A program made the position numbers and the translations under genes. 64,000 nt of DNA, taken from positions 1 to 64,000 of the forward strand of contig NZ_NOKT01000039.1 of NCBI RefSeq assembly GCF_002237655.1, given 5' to 3'. Source of the stretch: Streptomyces sp. XY006 (GTDB lineage: Bacteria; Actinomycetota; Actinomycetes; Streptomycetales; Streptomycetaceae). A model generated the notes under the pieces. It was not told where the DNA came from. It saw only the letters and a list, made by a program, of their open reading frames with translations, and did not search any database. Of this stretch, positions 7,531 to 15,164 are shown piece after piece; within the stretch, counting starts at the first letter, position 1; the number at the start of each line of letters is the position of its first letter.

Positions 7531-9408
7531 GTGTACCTGGCACATGTGCGGGCCGAAAATTTTCGGATCTTCGGCCCGGCGCCGCAGCGGCAGGGAGACG
7601 ACGACACGTCGCTGCGAATCGACTTCGGCCCGGGCATCAGCGTGCTGGTGGGGGAGAACGACAGCGGGAAGACAGCGATCGTCGACGCGATCCGGCTGTG
7701 CCTGCTCACGACGGCGGCTGACTTCTACCGCATCACCAAGGACGACTTCCACGCGGGACGCAACGGACGGGTGGACACGTTCACCATCACATGCGTGTTC
7801 CGGGGTCTCACCGTTCAGGAACAGGGAACGTTCCTGGAGCTGGTCACCACTGAGGAGAGCGGTGAGACGACTCTCTACGTCACCCTCAAGGCGCAGTTGA
7901 TGGATCCGCTGCGGTCGAACCGAGTGTCGGTCACCACACGGACCGGGCCCGACGGCAAGGGGCCGGCGCTCGACGGCGCAGCCCGGGAACTGCTCAAGGC
8001 CACCTATCTCAGACCCCTGCGCGATGCCGAGGCCGAGCTGCGCTCCGGTCGCGGATCACGGCTGTCGCACATCCTCGCCAGCTATCCCGCCATCGCCAAG
8101 CAGACCGAAAACGACTTCGACGCAGACAACGACACAGCGACGACGCTGGTCGGCATCCTCAGCAGGGCCGAACACCACATCAGCGCCAACACCGCCGTGG
8201 CGGAGGCGCGCGACGCCATCAACACCGACTACCTGGAGAAGTTCTCGATCGGCTCCGACGTCCTGCGCGGAGAAATCGGAGTCGCCGGCGACGCCACCCT
8301 CCCCCGCGCACTGGAGCGGCTGGAACTGAAACTGTCCACGGGAGTGGGCGGAGCGGAGGAATGGACCAAGCGAGGACTCGGATACAACAACGCCCTTTTC
8401 ATGGCAGCCGAGTTGCTGCTGCTCGGCAACAGCGAGACCGCGCCGCTCCTGCTGATCGAGGAACCCGAGGCTCATCTCCATCCCCAGCTCCAAAGCCGGG
8501 TGATGGAACTCCTGCAAGAACGCGCCGAGGAATCCAGCCCGCGGGTGCAGGTCATCCTCAGCACGCACAGCCCCCACCTCGCCTGCGCCGTACCGGTCCA
8601 GCACCTCACCCTCGTGGCGCGCGGCAAGGCCTTCAGCCTGGCCCCCGACTGGACACAGCTGGAGGCCGGCGACTACGCCTTCCTCTCCCGCTTCCTCGAC
8701 GTGACCAAGGCGAACCTGTTCTTCGCACGCGCCGTCGCCATCGTCGAGGGGGACGCGGAAGCTCTGCTGCTGCCGGCTCTCGCCCAGGCAACCGGCCGAT
8801 CCTTCAGCCGAGCCGGCGTCAGCGTGGTCAATGTTGGACACACGGGCCTGTTCCGTTACAGTCGCATCTTCCAGCGCAGCGGTGAGCAGATCCCCGTCGC
8901 CGTCGCCCGCATCCGCGACCGGGATCTGGTCCCGAAAAACACCCCGAAAGACATGCGCGGCGAACTGCGCAGCTCGGACGAGATGACCCCGGCGGAGATC
9001 GCCGCCCACCTCGTGCTCTTGAAGGCCGGGGACAGCGGCAACGTCCAGACCTACGTATCCGACCACTGGACTCTGGAGTACGACCTGGCGGCCGCGTCTT
9101 GGCCACTGGCCACCGTCATGCACCAGGCGATCCAGTGCGCCCGCATCTCTGAGCGGTCATGGCCCGCAGCAGACAAGTTGGACGAGACCGAGCGGCGAGC
9201 AACAGGCGAGGTCAAGGCCTGGGAAGCGGAAGGCATTGGGCTGCCCGAGGTCGGCTTGCGCGTCTACCGGCCCCTGCGCATGAAGAACGCGAGCAAGGCC
9301 ATCGCCGCCCAGCACGCGGCTCGCCTGCTGAAGAACGTCACGCTGACGGACGACGATCTGCCGCCCTATCTGCGCGATGCCTTCAGCCACCTTTGCAGCG
9401 GGGCGTGA
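7531..9408 (+). CDS. gajA: GajA-like OLD-family ATPase / TOPRIM nuclease (Gabija system)
   Basis: The protein is 625 aa. Its N-terminal ABC/SMC-like ATPase domain has Walker A GENDSGKT (residues 41-48) and Walker B/signature LLIEEPEAHLHPQ (around residue 310), followed by the STHSPHLA H-loop. The C-terminal TOPRIM domain begins with VAIVEGDAEALLLPAL (Glu about 406). This is the OLD nuclease architecture. Coupled to a UvrD-like helicase starting 1 base later, it matches Gabija, in which GajA is a sequence-specific DNA nickase restrained by nucleotides. The GTG at 7531 is chosen because GGGGGGAG lies 5 bases upstream of it and the protein then begins directly with the YLAHVRAENFRIF strand. Confidence 0.87.
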   Translation: MYLAHVRAENFRIFGPAPQRQGDDDTSLRIDFGPGISVLVGENDSGKTAIVDAIRLCLLTTAADFYRITKDDFHAGRNGRVDTFTITCVFRGLTVQEQGTFLELVTTEESGETTLYVTLKAQLMDPLRSNRVSVTTRTGPDGKGPALDGAARELLKATYLRPLRDAEAELRSGRGSRLSHILASYPAIAKQTENDFDADNDTATTLVGILSRAEHHISANTAVAEARDAINTDYLEKFSIGSDVLRGEIGVAGDATLPRALERLELKLSTGVGGAEEWTKRGLGYNNALFMAAELLLLGNSETAPLLLIEEPEAHLHPQLQSRVMELLQERAEESSPRVQVILSTHSPHLACAVPVQHLTLVARGKAFSLAPDWTQLEAGDYAFLSRFLDVTKANLFFARAVAIVEGDAEALLLPALAQATGRSFSRAGVSVVNVGHTGLFRYSRIFQRSGEQIPVAVARIRDRDLVPKNTPKDMRGELRSSDEMTPAEIAAHLVLLKAGDSGNVQTYVSDHWTLEYDLAAASWPLATVMHQAIQCARISERSWPAADKLDETERRATGEVKAWEAEGIGLPEVGLRVYRPLRMKNASKAIAAQHAARLLKNVTLTDDDLPPYLRDAFSHLCSGA

Positions 9409-9409
9409 C

Positions 9410-11311
9410 ATGACGATTCCGTACGATCCTGCCTCCTTCGCCAAGGACCGGATCGAGGCAGCCGCCGCGCTCCTCGGACTCGACCTCCCGCACCAGGAAC
9501 AATGGGACTTCATCCAGCAGATGATCTCCCTGGACCTCCAGGCCGCACCCGGCTCGGGCAAGACCAGCCTCGTGGGCCTCAAACTGGCGCTCTTAGCCCA
9601 AGGATGGAGGTCAGCGACGCGCGGCGTGTGCGTCATCTCCCACACCAACACGGCCAAGGACGAGATCACGGCCCGCCTCGACGCGGTACCGGCCGGCCGC
9701 AACCTGCTGCACTACCCGCACTTCATCGGCACCATCCAGTCCTTCGTCAACACCTTCCTCGCGCTGCCCGCCCTGCGCTCCATGAACGTCGAGATCCAGA
9801 CGGTGGACGACGACGCCTACGCAGCAGCAGCACTCCGGCAACTGGACCGCCCCCGCTACCGAGTCCTCAAGGGCACATTGGAGCGCCAGCGAGACGGCCA
9901 CCAACTCATCTCCGAGGCCCGCTTCGTCTGCGAAGGAAGCCAACTGACCGTGGTCACCACACGGCCGCTTCCCTTCTCCGCCGACACCAACAGCGGAAAA
10001 CAATTCGACCACCTCAAACGCCGACTCGCCCGAGCCGGCGTCTTCCGTTACGACGACATGTTCGCGATCGCGGAACGCCATCTGCTGCGAAATCCGACCC
10101 TGGCTGAAGCCACGGCCACGCGCTTCCCCTTCGTCCTGCTGGACGAGATGCAGGACACCAGCTCCATGCAGCAACGACTGCTGGACAAGGTCTTCACCGA
10201 CGGACACACCGTCGTCCAGCGCGTCGGAGACATCAACCAGCGCATCTTCGACGACCGCGGAGACACCCAGACCAGCCCCTCCGCCTTCCCCCTGCCCATG
10301 TCCGCCGAACTCCCAGTCAGCCGGAGATTCGGAAACAAGATCGCCGCCCTGGCCAGCGACCTCACCGTCCACCGCCCACAGCGCATCGAAGGCACAGGAC
10401 ACGAGGGCAGCATCGCCCTGCTGCTCTTCGACCAGGACTCTATCGACCAGGTGGTGCCCGTCTTCGAGCGCCTGGCTGGCTCTCTGGTCCCCCGGCACGT
10501 GCTCCTGCACAATCCCCCCAGGGTGCTGGGCGCCCGACGACACCCGGGCAGCTCCGCCAAGTTTCCCCAATCCCTGGCGTGTTACATCCCCGGCTTCCAG
10601 CTCCCCGGCCGCGGCGAGACTCGTGGCCTCCTCATCACGTCGGTCCGTACCGCGCGGGAGCAGCGCCGGCATGGTGACAGCCATGCGGCTGTCCAGCAGC
10701 TCTGGAACACGGTGCGTGGCGCCGTCCGCCCTTGCGCCCCAGAAGGTCTCCCTCCACTTGCCCGTCTCGACCGCCACCCCAGCACAGCCGGCGGACGCAT
10801 CCGCGCATTGCTGAACTCGCTACTGACCGACCCACTGGACGATGAGCAAAGTTGGGGACGGCTGACGCGGCAACTGCTTGAGACGCTGCCCGAACTCACT
10901 CAAGCACCATGGGACGACCTCTCCGCTCTGCAAGATCCGACTGCCTACCTTCCCGAAGCAGAACCGGACGCACATCGCCACATCGACGACTCCGGCCACG
11001 TATCCGCAGTGGCCGGCACCATTCAGAGCGCCAAGGGTGAAACGCATGCCGCAACCCTCGTCCTTGAATGCCTAGACAGGACCGGCAAGAAGCACGACGT
11101 CTCGGAGGTACTGGCAGTGCTGGCCGGAGCCGGCGACATCGCCGGTGCTTCCGCGACAGTCCGCCGAGCGGCACAACTCATCTTCGTCGGAGCCACTCGC
11201 CCCACTCACCTGCTTGCCCTGGCTGCCTTGCGGGAGCGGGCTGAACCATACACCGAGGCTTTGGCCGAGCGGGGCTGGGCCATCCACCATGTCACGGATC
11301 CCTGGTTGTAG
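9410..11311 (+). CDS. gajB: GajB-like UvrD/PcrA-family helicase (Gabija system)
   Basis: Superfamily 1A helicase of 633 aa. Walker A is APGSGKTS (residues 46-53), followed by motif Ia VISHTNTAKDEI. Motif II is LLDEMQDTS (Asp245-Asp249), motif III is QRVGDINQRIF, and C-terminal motifs include SAKGETHAATLVLE and LIFVGATRPTHLLALAA. It starts 1 base after the nuclease stop, so the two are translated as a unit. In Gabija, GajB is thought to sense DNA ends or replication intermediates and activate GajA. A TTA leucine codon at 9593-9595 makes full-length synthesis dependent on the bldA tRNA in Streptomyces, which would tie expression to late growth. Confidence 0.87.
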   Translation: MTIPYDPASFAKDRIEAAAALLGLDLPHQEQWDFIQQMISLDLQAAPGSGKTSLVGLKLALLAQGWRSATRGVCVISHTNTAKDEITARLDAVPAGRNLLHYPHFIGTIQSFVNTFLALPALRSMNVEIQTVDDDAYAAAALRQLDRPRYRVLKGTLERQRDGHQLISEARFVCEGSQLTVVTTRPLPFSADTNSGKQFDHLKRRLARAGVFRYDDMFAIAERHLLRNPTLAEATATRFPFVLLDEMQDTSSMQQRLLDKVFTDGHTVVQRVGDINQRIFDDRGDTQTSPSAFPLPMSAELPVSRRFGNKIAALASDLTVHRPQRIEGTGHEGSIALLLFDQDSIDQVVPVFERLAGSLVPRHVLLHNPPRVLGARRHPGSSAKFPQSLACYIPGFQLPGRGETRGLLITSVRTAREQRRHGDSHAAVQQLWNTVRGAVRPCAPEGLPPLARLDRHPSTAGGRIRALLNSLLTDPLDDEQSWGRLTRQLLETLPELTQAPWDDLSALQDPTAYLPEAEPDAHRHIDDSGHVSAVAGTIQSAKGETHAATLVLECLDRTGKKHDVSEVLAVLAGAGDIAGASATVRRAAQLIFVGATRPTHLLALAALRERAEPYTEALAERGWAIHHVTDPWL

Positions 11312-11371
11312 CAGAGCCTGGCCGCGAACGGCGGTGACCGTTCCCTTCTTCGTCCCAGCAGGGAGTCGTAG

Positions 11372-11704
11372 GTTGCTCTTTCACGCACCTTTCCTGGGGC
11401 CAGGAGCTACGCCCTGGCCCAGCTGCCCCGAGTGCTCCAGAACCCGCTGCTGGTACGGGCAGGACTGGCGCCCGCACCTCGCGCCGAGGCGCTGCGCAAC
11501 GAGGCCTCCACGGTGATGCACCGGCTGGCGACGAGATCTGCCGAGTACCGCGGAGTCATCCACCGCCAACTGATGCGGGCACGCTGTGAACCGGACTCAC
11601 ATGCTGCGCGTAAGGGGGAAGGGAGGCGTGGTTCACCTTCGGTTGTCGAGATGGCTGGTAACAGTTCCACCAATCGGGGTATGTCACTGTCGGCGAGGTC
11701 GTGA
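11372..11704 (+). pseudogene. Unrecognised ORF remnant
   Basis: Within the 460-base gap after the helicase there is a frame free of stops that begins in mid-protein style (ARSYALAQLPRVLQNPLLVR, then PAPRAEALRNEASTVMHRLA, then RGVIHRQLMRARCE). The composition of that stretch looks like real helical protein. The frame then degenerates to low-information sequence after about 11600, and there is no good start or ribosome-binding site. I read it as the 3' remnant of a lost gene. The rest of the gap shows nothing I can name. Confidence 0.35.
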
Positions 11705-11770
11705 ATACGGGATGCTGTCAGTGTCATGGGGCACACTGGCAGAGCCAGACGCAGCCTTGGGGGGTATGCG

Positions 11771-11986
11771 ATGAGTGTGACGATCAACGAGCAGTGGCAA
11801 ACAGATCATGATGACGACGTTGTGATCGTGGTTTCTGATGAGGAGTACCAGGCCGCGGCGCAGCGCGCGTTAGATGAGATTGGCCTGACGTATGCTCAGC
11901 TTGAGGAGCAGGCGCGCAGCGGTTACTTCACGTCCGCACAGGCCCACGCGCTCTGGGTGTCGATCGGCGGCACGGTTGACCTCTGA
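11771..11986 (+). CDS. Small acidic hypothetical protein, first gene of a two-gene unit
   Basis: A protein of 71 aa: an acidic N-terminus (MSVTINEQWQTDHDDDVVIV), then a helical segment (EEYQAAAQRALDEIGLTYAQ LEEQ, given in two pieces) and a C-terminal FTSAQAHALWVSIGG. No family recognised. The small acidic shape and the overlap of its stop codon with the next gene are typical of an antitoxin-like partner, but nothing else supports that. A TTA codon lies at 11870-11872. Confidence 0.6.
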   Translation: MSVTINEQWQTDHDDDVVIVVSDEEYQAAAQRALDEIGLTYAQLEEQARSGYFTSAQAHALWVSIGGTVDL

Positions 11987-12647
11987 GCTTGAGCGACAGG
12001 CTCGTGCATTTGCTCAGGAGTTACAGAAGACACTCAACGGGACTGTGTGTCAGCACGTACGCATTGCGGCCGTGCTCCGTCCTCGGTCCGGAGTTGGCCC
12101 CGTTTTCACTCTTGGCCACGGCCTGTCCCGCAGCAACCCGACCCAACCTCAGGCCTTTCCGCTGCGTGTCGACAACAAGAACCCTCGCGCTTGGATGAGT
12201 CTGTCTTTTCAGCTGCGTCTCGACGATGAGGGCTCGTTTCTGACGGTACATTCGTCATATTGTGCCATTTTTGCTGACCAGGGCCTGGAGTCGTGTCTCT
12301 GTCACTTTGACTACGAGCGCGAAAAGGACAGATACACCAGCGCGCACGTTCAGGTCTACGGTACGTCGCCAGCTCTGGAGGCGTTGAACGGCAAGGATGA
12401 CCAGAAGCGCACTCTCGACAAACTGCATATCCCAGTCGGAGGTAAGCGTTTTCGGCCGTGCATCGAGGACGTCATCGAATTTCTGATCAATGAGCGGCTC
12501 GTCGATGCACACGTTGGCTGGGAACAGAGAGTCGAAGAAGGACGAGCCCGGTATCGGAGAAGCCAACTGAAAGCTGCCATGCGGCGCCATCCGGACGTCG
12601 TGGACGAGTACCTGCGGGAGAAGGAGCGTGCGGAGGACGGGAGCTGA
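11976..12647 (+). CDS. Hypothetical protein, partner of the preceding small gene
   Basis: A protein of 223 aa with no family recognised. The likely start is TTG 11976 (MTSELERQARAF), overlapping the preceding gene by 11 bases. No ATG or GTG fits the frame nearby, so the start is uncertain. The centre is beta-rich with aromatic residues (AWMSLSFQLRLDDEGSFLTV, then HSSYCAIFADQ), followed by RPCIEDVIEFLINERLVD and a basic helical C-terminus (RYRRSQLKAAMRRHPDVVDE). The overlap implies the two proteins are made together. Codon use is less GC-biased than in the chromosomal flanks. Confidence 0.6.
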   Translation: MTSELERQARAFAQELQKTLNGTVCQHVRIAAVLRPRSGVGPVFTLGHGLSRSNPTQPQAFPLRVDNKNPRAWMSLSFQLRLDDEGSFLTVHSSYCAIFADQGLESCLCHFDYEREKDRYTSAHVQVYGTSPALEALNGKDDQKRTLDKLHIPVGGKRFRPCIEDVIEFLINERLVDAHVGWEQRVEEGRARYRRSQLKAAMRRHPDVVDEYLREKERAEDGS

Positions 12648-13041
12648 AGTCGATCCGCACCTCAGCTCGGTGCGGTGCGGGGCTGAGGCGCGTTCGACGA
12701 ACGCGACACGTTGTCATCTGGCGAAGCGGTCCCCTTCTTTCTGCTTCCGAGCTCGTCGGGTCTGCCGCCCTGCAGTTCTCGTCTTGCAGTCTTGGCGTCC
12801 AGAAGGCTTGAGCCGGGAGCGTGCCCCAGGGTCCCGGAGTGCCGTCTCCCCGCCGGAAGCGGGCGGCGGCTGAAGTGTGACGAGTTGAGACGGGGGCCTG
12901 AGTCTCGCGGCTCTCCCGGCCGACGGGTGCCCGTTCTTGGCCAAAGTGCCACACGTGGGTTTTTTGCCTGGTTCCTGTGTCCAGGCTTCAGCCCGGGACC
13001 CGGCGAGTGGACGCCGGCGTGACAGCTAGGGGGATAGCTTG
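12648..13041. other. Intergenic region upstream of the Pycsar-like operon
   Basis: About 390 bases without a credible gene. Short frames on both strands lack domains, codon bias and ribosome-binding sites. It should contain the promoter of the downstream operon, but I could not assign -35/-10 boxes with confidence. Confidence 0.4.
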
Positions 13042-13536
13042 ATGGCGGTTGAGCCGACGGAGACCGCGTGGCGTATTCAGGCAGCTGTTGCCGATTGGAC
13101 AGCCAAGGCTGATTCGAAGGCATCGTTTGCTCTGACGATGCAGTCCACGGCGTTGGCTGTCTTGGGTCTGCTGGCGAGCTCTAAGCGAGTGGCTGGTGAT
13201 CTCAACTCCACCGTGCCGGGGCTGTTGTTGTGGATTGGTGTCCTGCTCATGGTGGGTGGAGTCAGCTGTGCGGCCTGGGCAATTTCACCCAACCTCCGCA
13301 AGGAGCGGCGAGGCCCGGAGGCCGACGACGACTTTCTGTACTTCGGACATGTACGGCACCTGAACCCGGAGGTGCTGGAAGCGGCGCTTCGGGACAAGGA
13401 CCCGCTGCCGTCATTGGCCCGGCAGGTGGTGGTGATGAGTGAGATCGCTTGGACCAAGCACCGCCGGGTGCAGTGGTCGCTGATGTTGGGGGTGGCGGGC
13501 TGTGCCGCCTTCGGTCTGGCGACCGTCGTCGGATGA
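13042..13536 (+). CDS. PycTM-like Pycsar effector (2-TM membrane protein)
   Basis: The protein (164 aa) matches the Pycsar effector (PycTM/DUF5706-like) pattern. It has an amphipathic N-terminal helix with WTAKADSKASFALTMQSTAL entering the first TM segment (LAVLGLLAS), a second TM segment (GLLLWIGVLLMVGGVSCAAW), a cytosolic linker (DFLYFGHVRHLNPEVLEAAL) and a final hydrophobic helix (VQWSLMLGVAGCAAFGLATV). In Pycsar systems such effectors bind cCMP or cUMP and damage the membrane of infected cells. ATG 13042 has AGGGGG nine bases upstream. It is the first gene of a run that includes a nucleotide cyclase 0.8 kb downstream, which supports the assignment. Confidence 0.78.
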   Translation: MAVEPTETAWRIQAAVADWTAKADSKASFALTMQSTALAVLGLLASSKRVAGDLNSTVPGLLLWIGVLLMVGGVSCAAWAISPNLRKERRGPEADDDFLYFGHVRHLNPEVLEAALRDKDPLPSLARQVVVMSEIAWTKHRRVQWSLMLGVAGCAAFGLATVVG

Positions 13537-13556
13537 GGCGCTAGGAGGGCACCGCG

Positions 13557-14261
13557 ATGAACTTCCGCTCAATGGTACCCGTCGACGTCTGGCGTGACCT
13601 GGTCGACCGCGGACGTCGACGGACCTATCCATCCAACTCCGTGCTCCTCGCGCAGGGCGAGTCGCCCGACTGCGTGATCGCATTGGTCGACGGTCTGGTG
13701 AAGGTCGTGCAGAGCAACGAAAGCGGCGACGAACTGACTCTGACGCTGCGCGGACCGGGCGAAGTCCTCGGGGAAATGGGCGTCTTACTCGGCCGTCCAC
13801 GCTCAGCCACCGTTACCGCGGCGCGCCGCTGCACCGGAATCGTGCTGCCCGCCCACGCCTTCCGGGGCTACGTGGAGCGGCACCGTCTGGAGACAGTCAT
13901 CTACCAGCTGACCGTGGAACGGCTGAACAGCCACGAACGCCTACGGGCAGACCTGGCGCACCTGCCCCCCACCGGACGCGTGGCCCGAGTCGTGAGTCAC
14001 CTCGCGGACGAAGTCGGTTACCCCCAGGGAGAGGCCGGTCTGCTCGTGGAACTGGGCATGCCTCGCACAGAGCTGGCCACCATGGCGGCCATGCGCCGTT
14101 CGTCCGCACTTGTAGCCCTGGGCCAGCTCCAGTCAGCCGGCATCCTCACCCTCGGTCGTCGACGTCTGCTCATCACAGACATGGGCCATCTCAGGGCAGT
14201 CGCCCGGGGCGAAGAGCTCTGTGGCGTCAAAAGCAGTGAGGACGCCACGCCCGCGATGTGA
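13557..14261 (+). CDS. Crp/Fnr family regulator with cyclic-nucleotide-binding domain
   Basis: The protein is 234 aa. The N-terminal cNMP-binding beta-roll has the phosphate-binding cassette LGEMGVLLGRPRSATVTA, with the Glu and Arg that contact ribose and phosphate in cAMP receptors. The C-terminal winged helix (GMPRTELATMAAMRRSSALV, then LQSAGILTLGRRRLLI) is of Crp type. It sits between a Pycsar-like effector and a nucleotide cyclase, so the ligand may be the product of that cyclase rather than cAMP, giving feedback on the operon or a second output. AGGAGGG lies 7 bases before the ATG. A TTA codon is at 13785-13787. Confidence 0.88.
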   Translation: MNFRSMVPVDVWRDLVDRGRRRTYPSNSVLLAQGESPDCVIALVDGLVKVVQSNESGDELTLTLRGPGEVLGEMGVLLGRPRSATVTAARRCTGIVLPAHAFRGYVERHRLETVIYQLTVERLNSHERLRADLAHLPPTGRVARVVSHLADEVGYPQGEAGLLVELGMPRTELATMAAMRRSSALVALGQLQSAGILTLGRRRLLITDMGHLRAVARGEELCGVKSSEDATPAM

Positions 14262-14372
14262 CTCACCGCACGCCCGTACCGTCCAATGCTGGACCGTTTC
14301 GTCCCTGCCTCTCCATGAGGGTGGCCTTCGCCGTCATTCGCGGTGAAACACACGCGACGAGAGGAGCGGTAC

Positions 14373-15164
14373 GTGTTGCCGTCTTGGGAGCCGTTGTGGC
14401 CCTACCGGGCTGTCCTGGCCGTCGACGCCCGGAACTTCAGTGCGCTGGACAGCAAGGGCATGCAGCAGGTGAACGCCGATATCCCGCCGTTGCTGGCGCA
14501 GGCGCTCAGCGTCAGCAACGTGAGCGCTCACTGGGAGCGGCGGATGTTCGGCCAGCACACCGGCGACGGCTACGTCGCCGGCATGGACCCGGAGGTTCTG
14601 CCTGCACTGGTGGGCTGCTTCCCCGACGCGCTCCGGCACGCGCTTTCACGCCGACGTGCCGAGGCCCCCGCGGGTGTGCCTCTGCAATTGAGGGTCAGCA
14701 TTCACGTGGGCCCCCTGCCGCCCAGCGGGCTTGGCGTGCCGATGGTGCACACCCACCGGCTCTTGGACGACGACGCGCTGCGGGGCCTGCTCAACCGCGC
14801 GAACCCGGAAATCACCAACACCGCAGTGATCATCTCGCAGCGAGTGTACGAGGACGTCTTCGAAAGCGGCTGCGTCAACGGCGACGTCCTGCCTGACCAG
14901 TTCGTCCGACACCTGGTGAAGGTGAAGAAGTTCCAGCAGCCGGCCTGGGTGCACATTCCCGGATTCGACTGGGGGCTCGCGGACCCAGACATCTTCGAGC
15001 GGCCCGGTACTACCGAACCGGACCGACAGCCGACGAAGGTTCCCACATCCGCGCCTTCACCTCAGTCGGCGCCTGCGGCACCTGGCGCGGTGACCTTCAG
15101 CCAGTACGGCCCCGACGGCGTCCAGGCCTACAACCACTACGGCGCCGGAAGGGGACAGGGATGA
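14373..15164 (+). CDS. Class III nucleotide cyclase (candidate pyrimidine cyclase) with C-terminal QYG motif
   Basis: The protein is 263 aa. Both metal-binding aspartates of class III cyclases are present: Asp18 in AVLAVDARNFSAL and Asp65 in GQHTGDGYVAG, 47 residues apart as expected. A SIHVGPLPPSG segment and a helical EITNTAVIISQRVYEDVF region follow. The neighbouring PycTM-like gene suggests a cCMP/cUMP cyclase, but nucleotide choice cannot be read from the sequence. The last 26 residues follow a Pro/Ser/Ala linker and contain VTFSQYGPDGVQAYN (240-254), a motif repeated near the N-terminus of the next protein. GTG 14373 is chosen for its GAGGAG 6 bases upstream; an in-frame GTG at 14343 is the alternative. 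Its stop overlaps the next ATG. Confidence 0.8.
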   Translation: MLPSWEPLWPYRAVLAVDARNFSALDSKGMQQVNADIPPLLAQALSVSNVSAHWERRMFGQHTGDGYVAGMDPEVLPALVGCFPDALRHALSRRRAEAPAGVPLQLRVSIHVGPLPPSGLGVPMVHTHRLLDDDALRGLLNRANPEITNTAVIISQRVYEDVFESGCVNGDVLPDQFVRHLVKVKKFQQPAWVHIPGFDWGLADPDIFERPGTTEPDRQPTKVPTSAPSPQSAPAAPGAVTFSQYGPDGVQAYNHYGAGRGQG

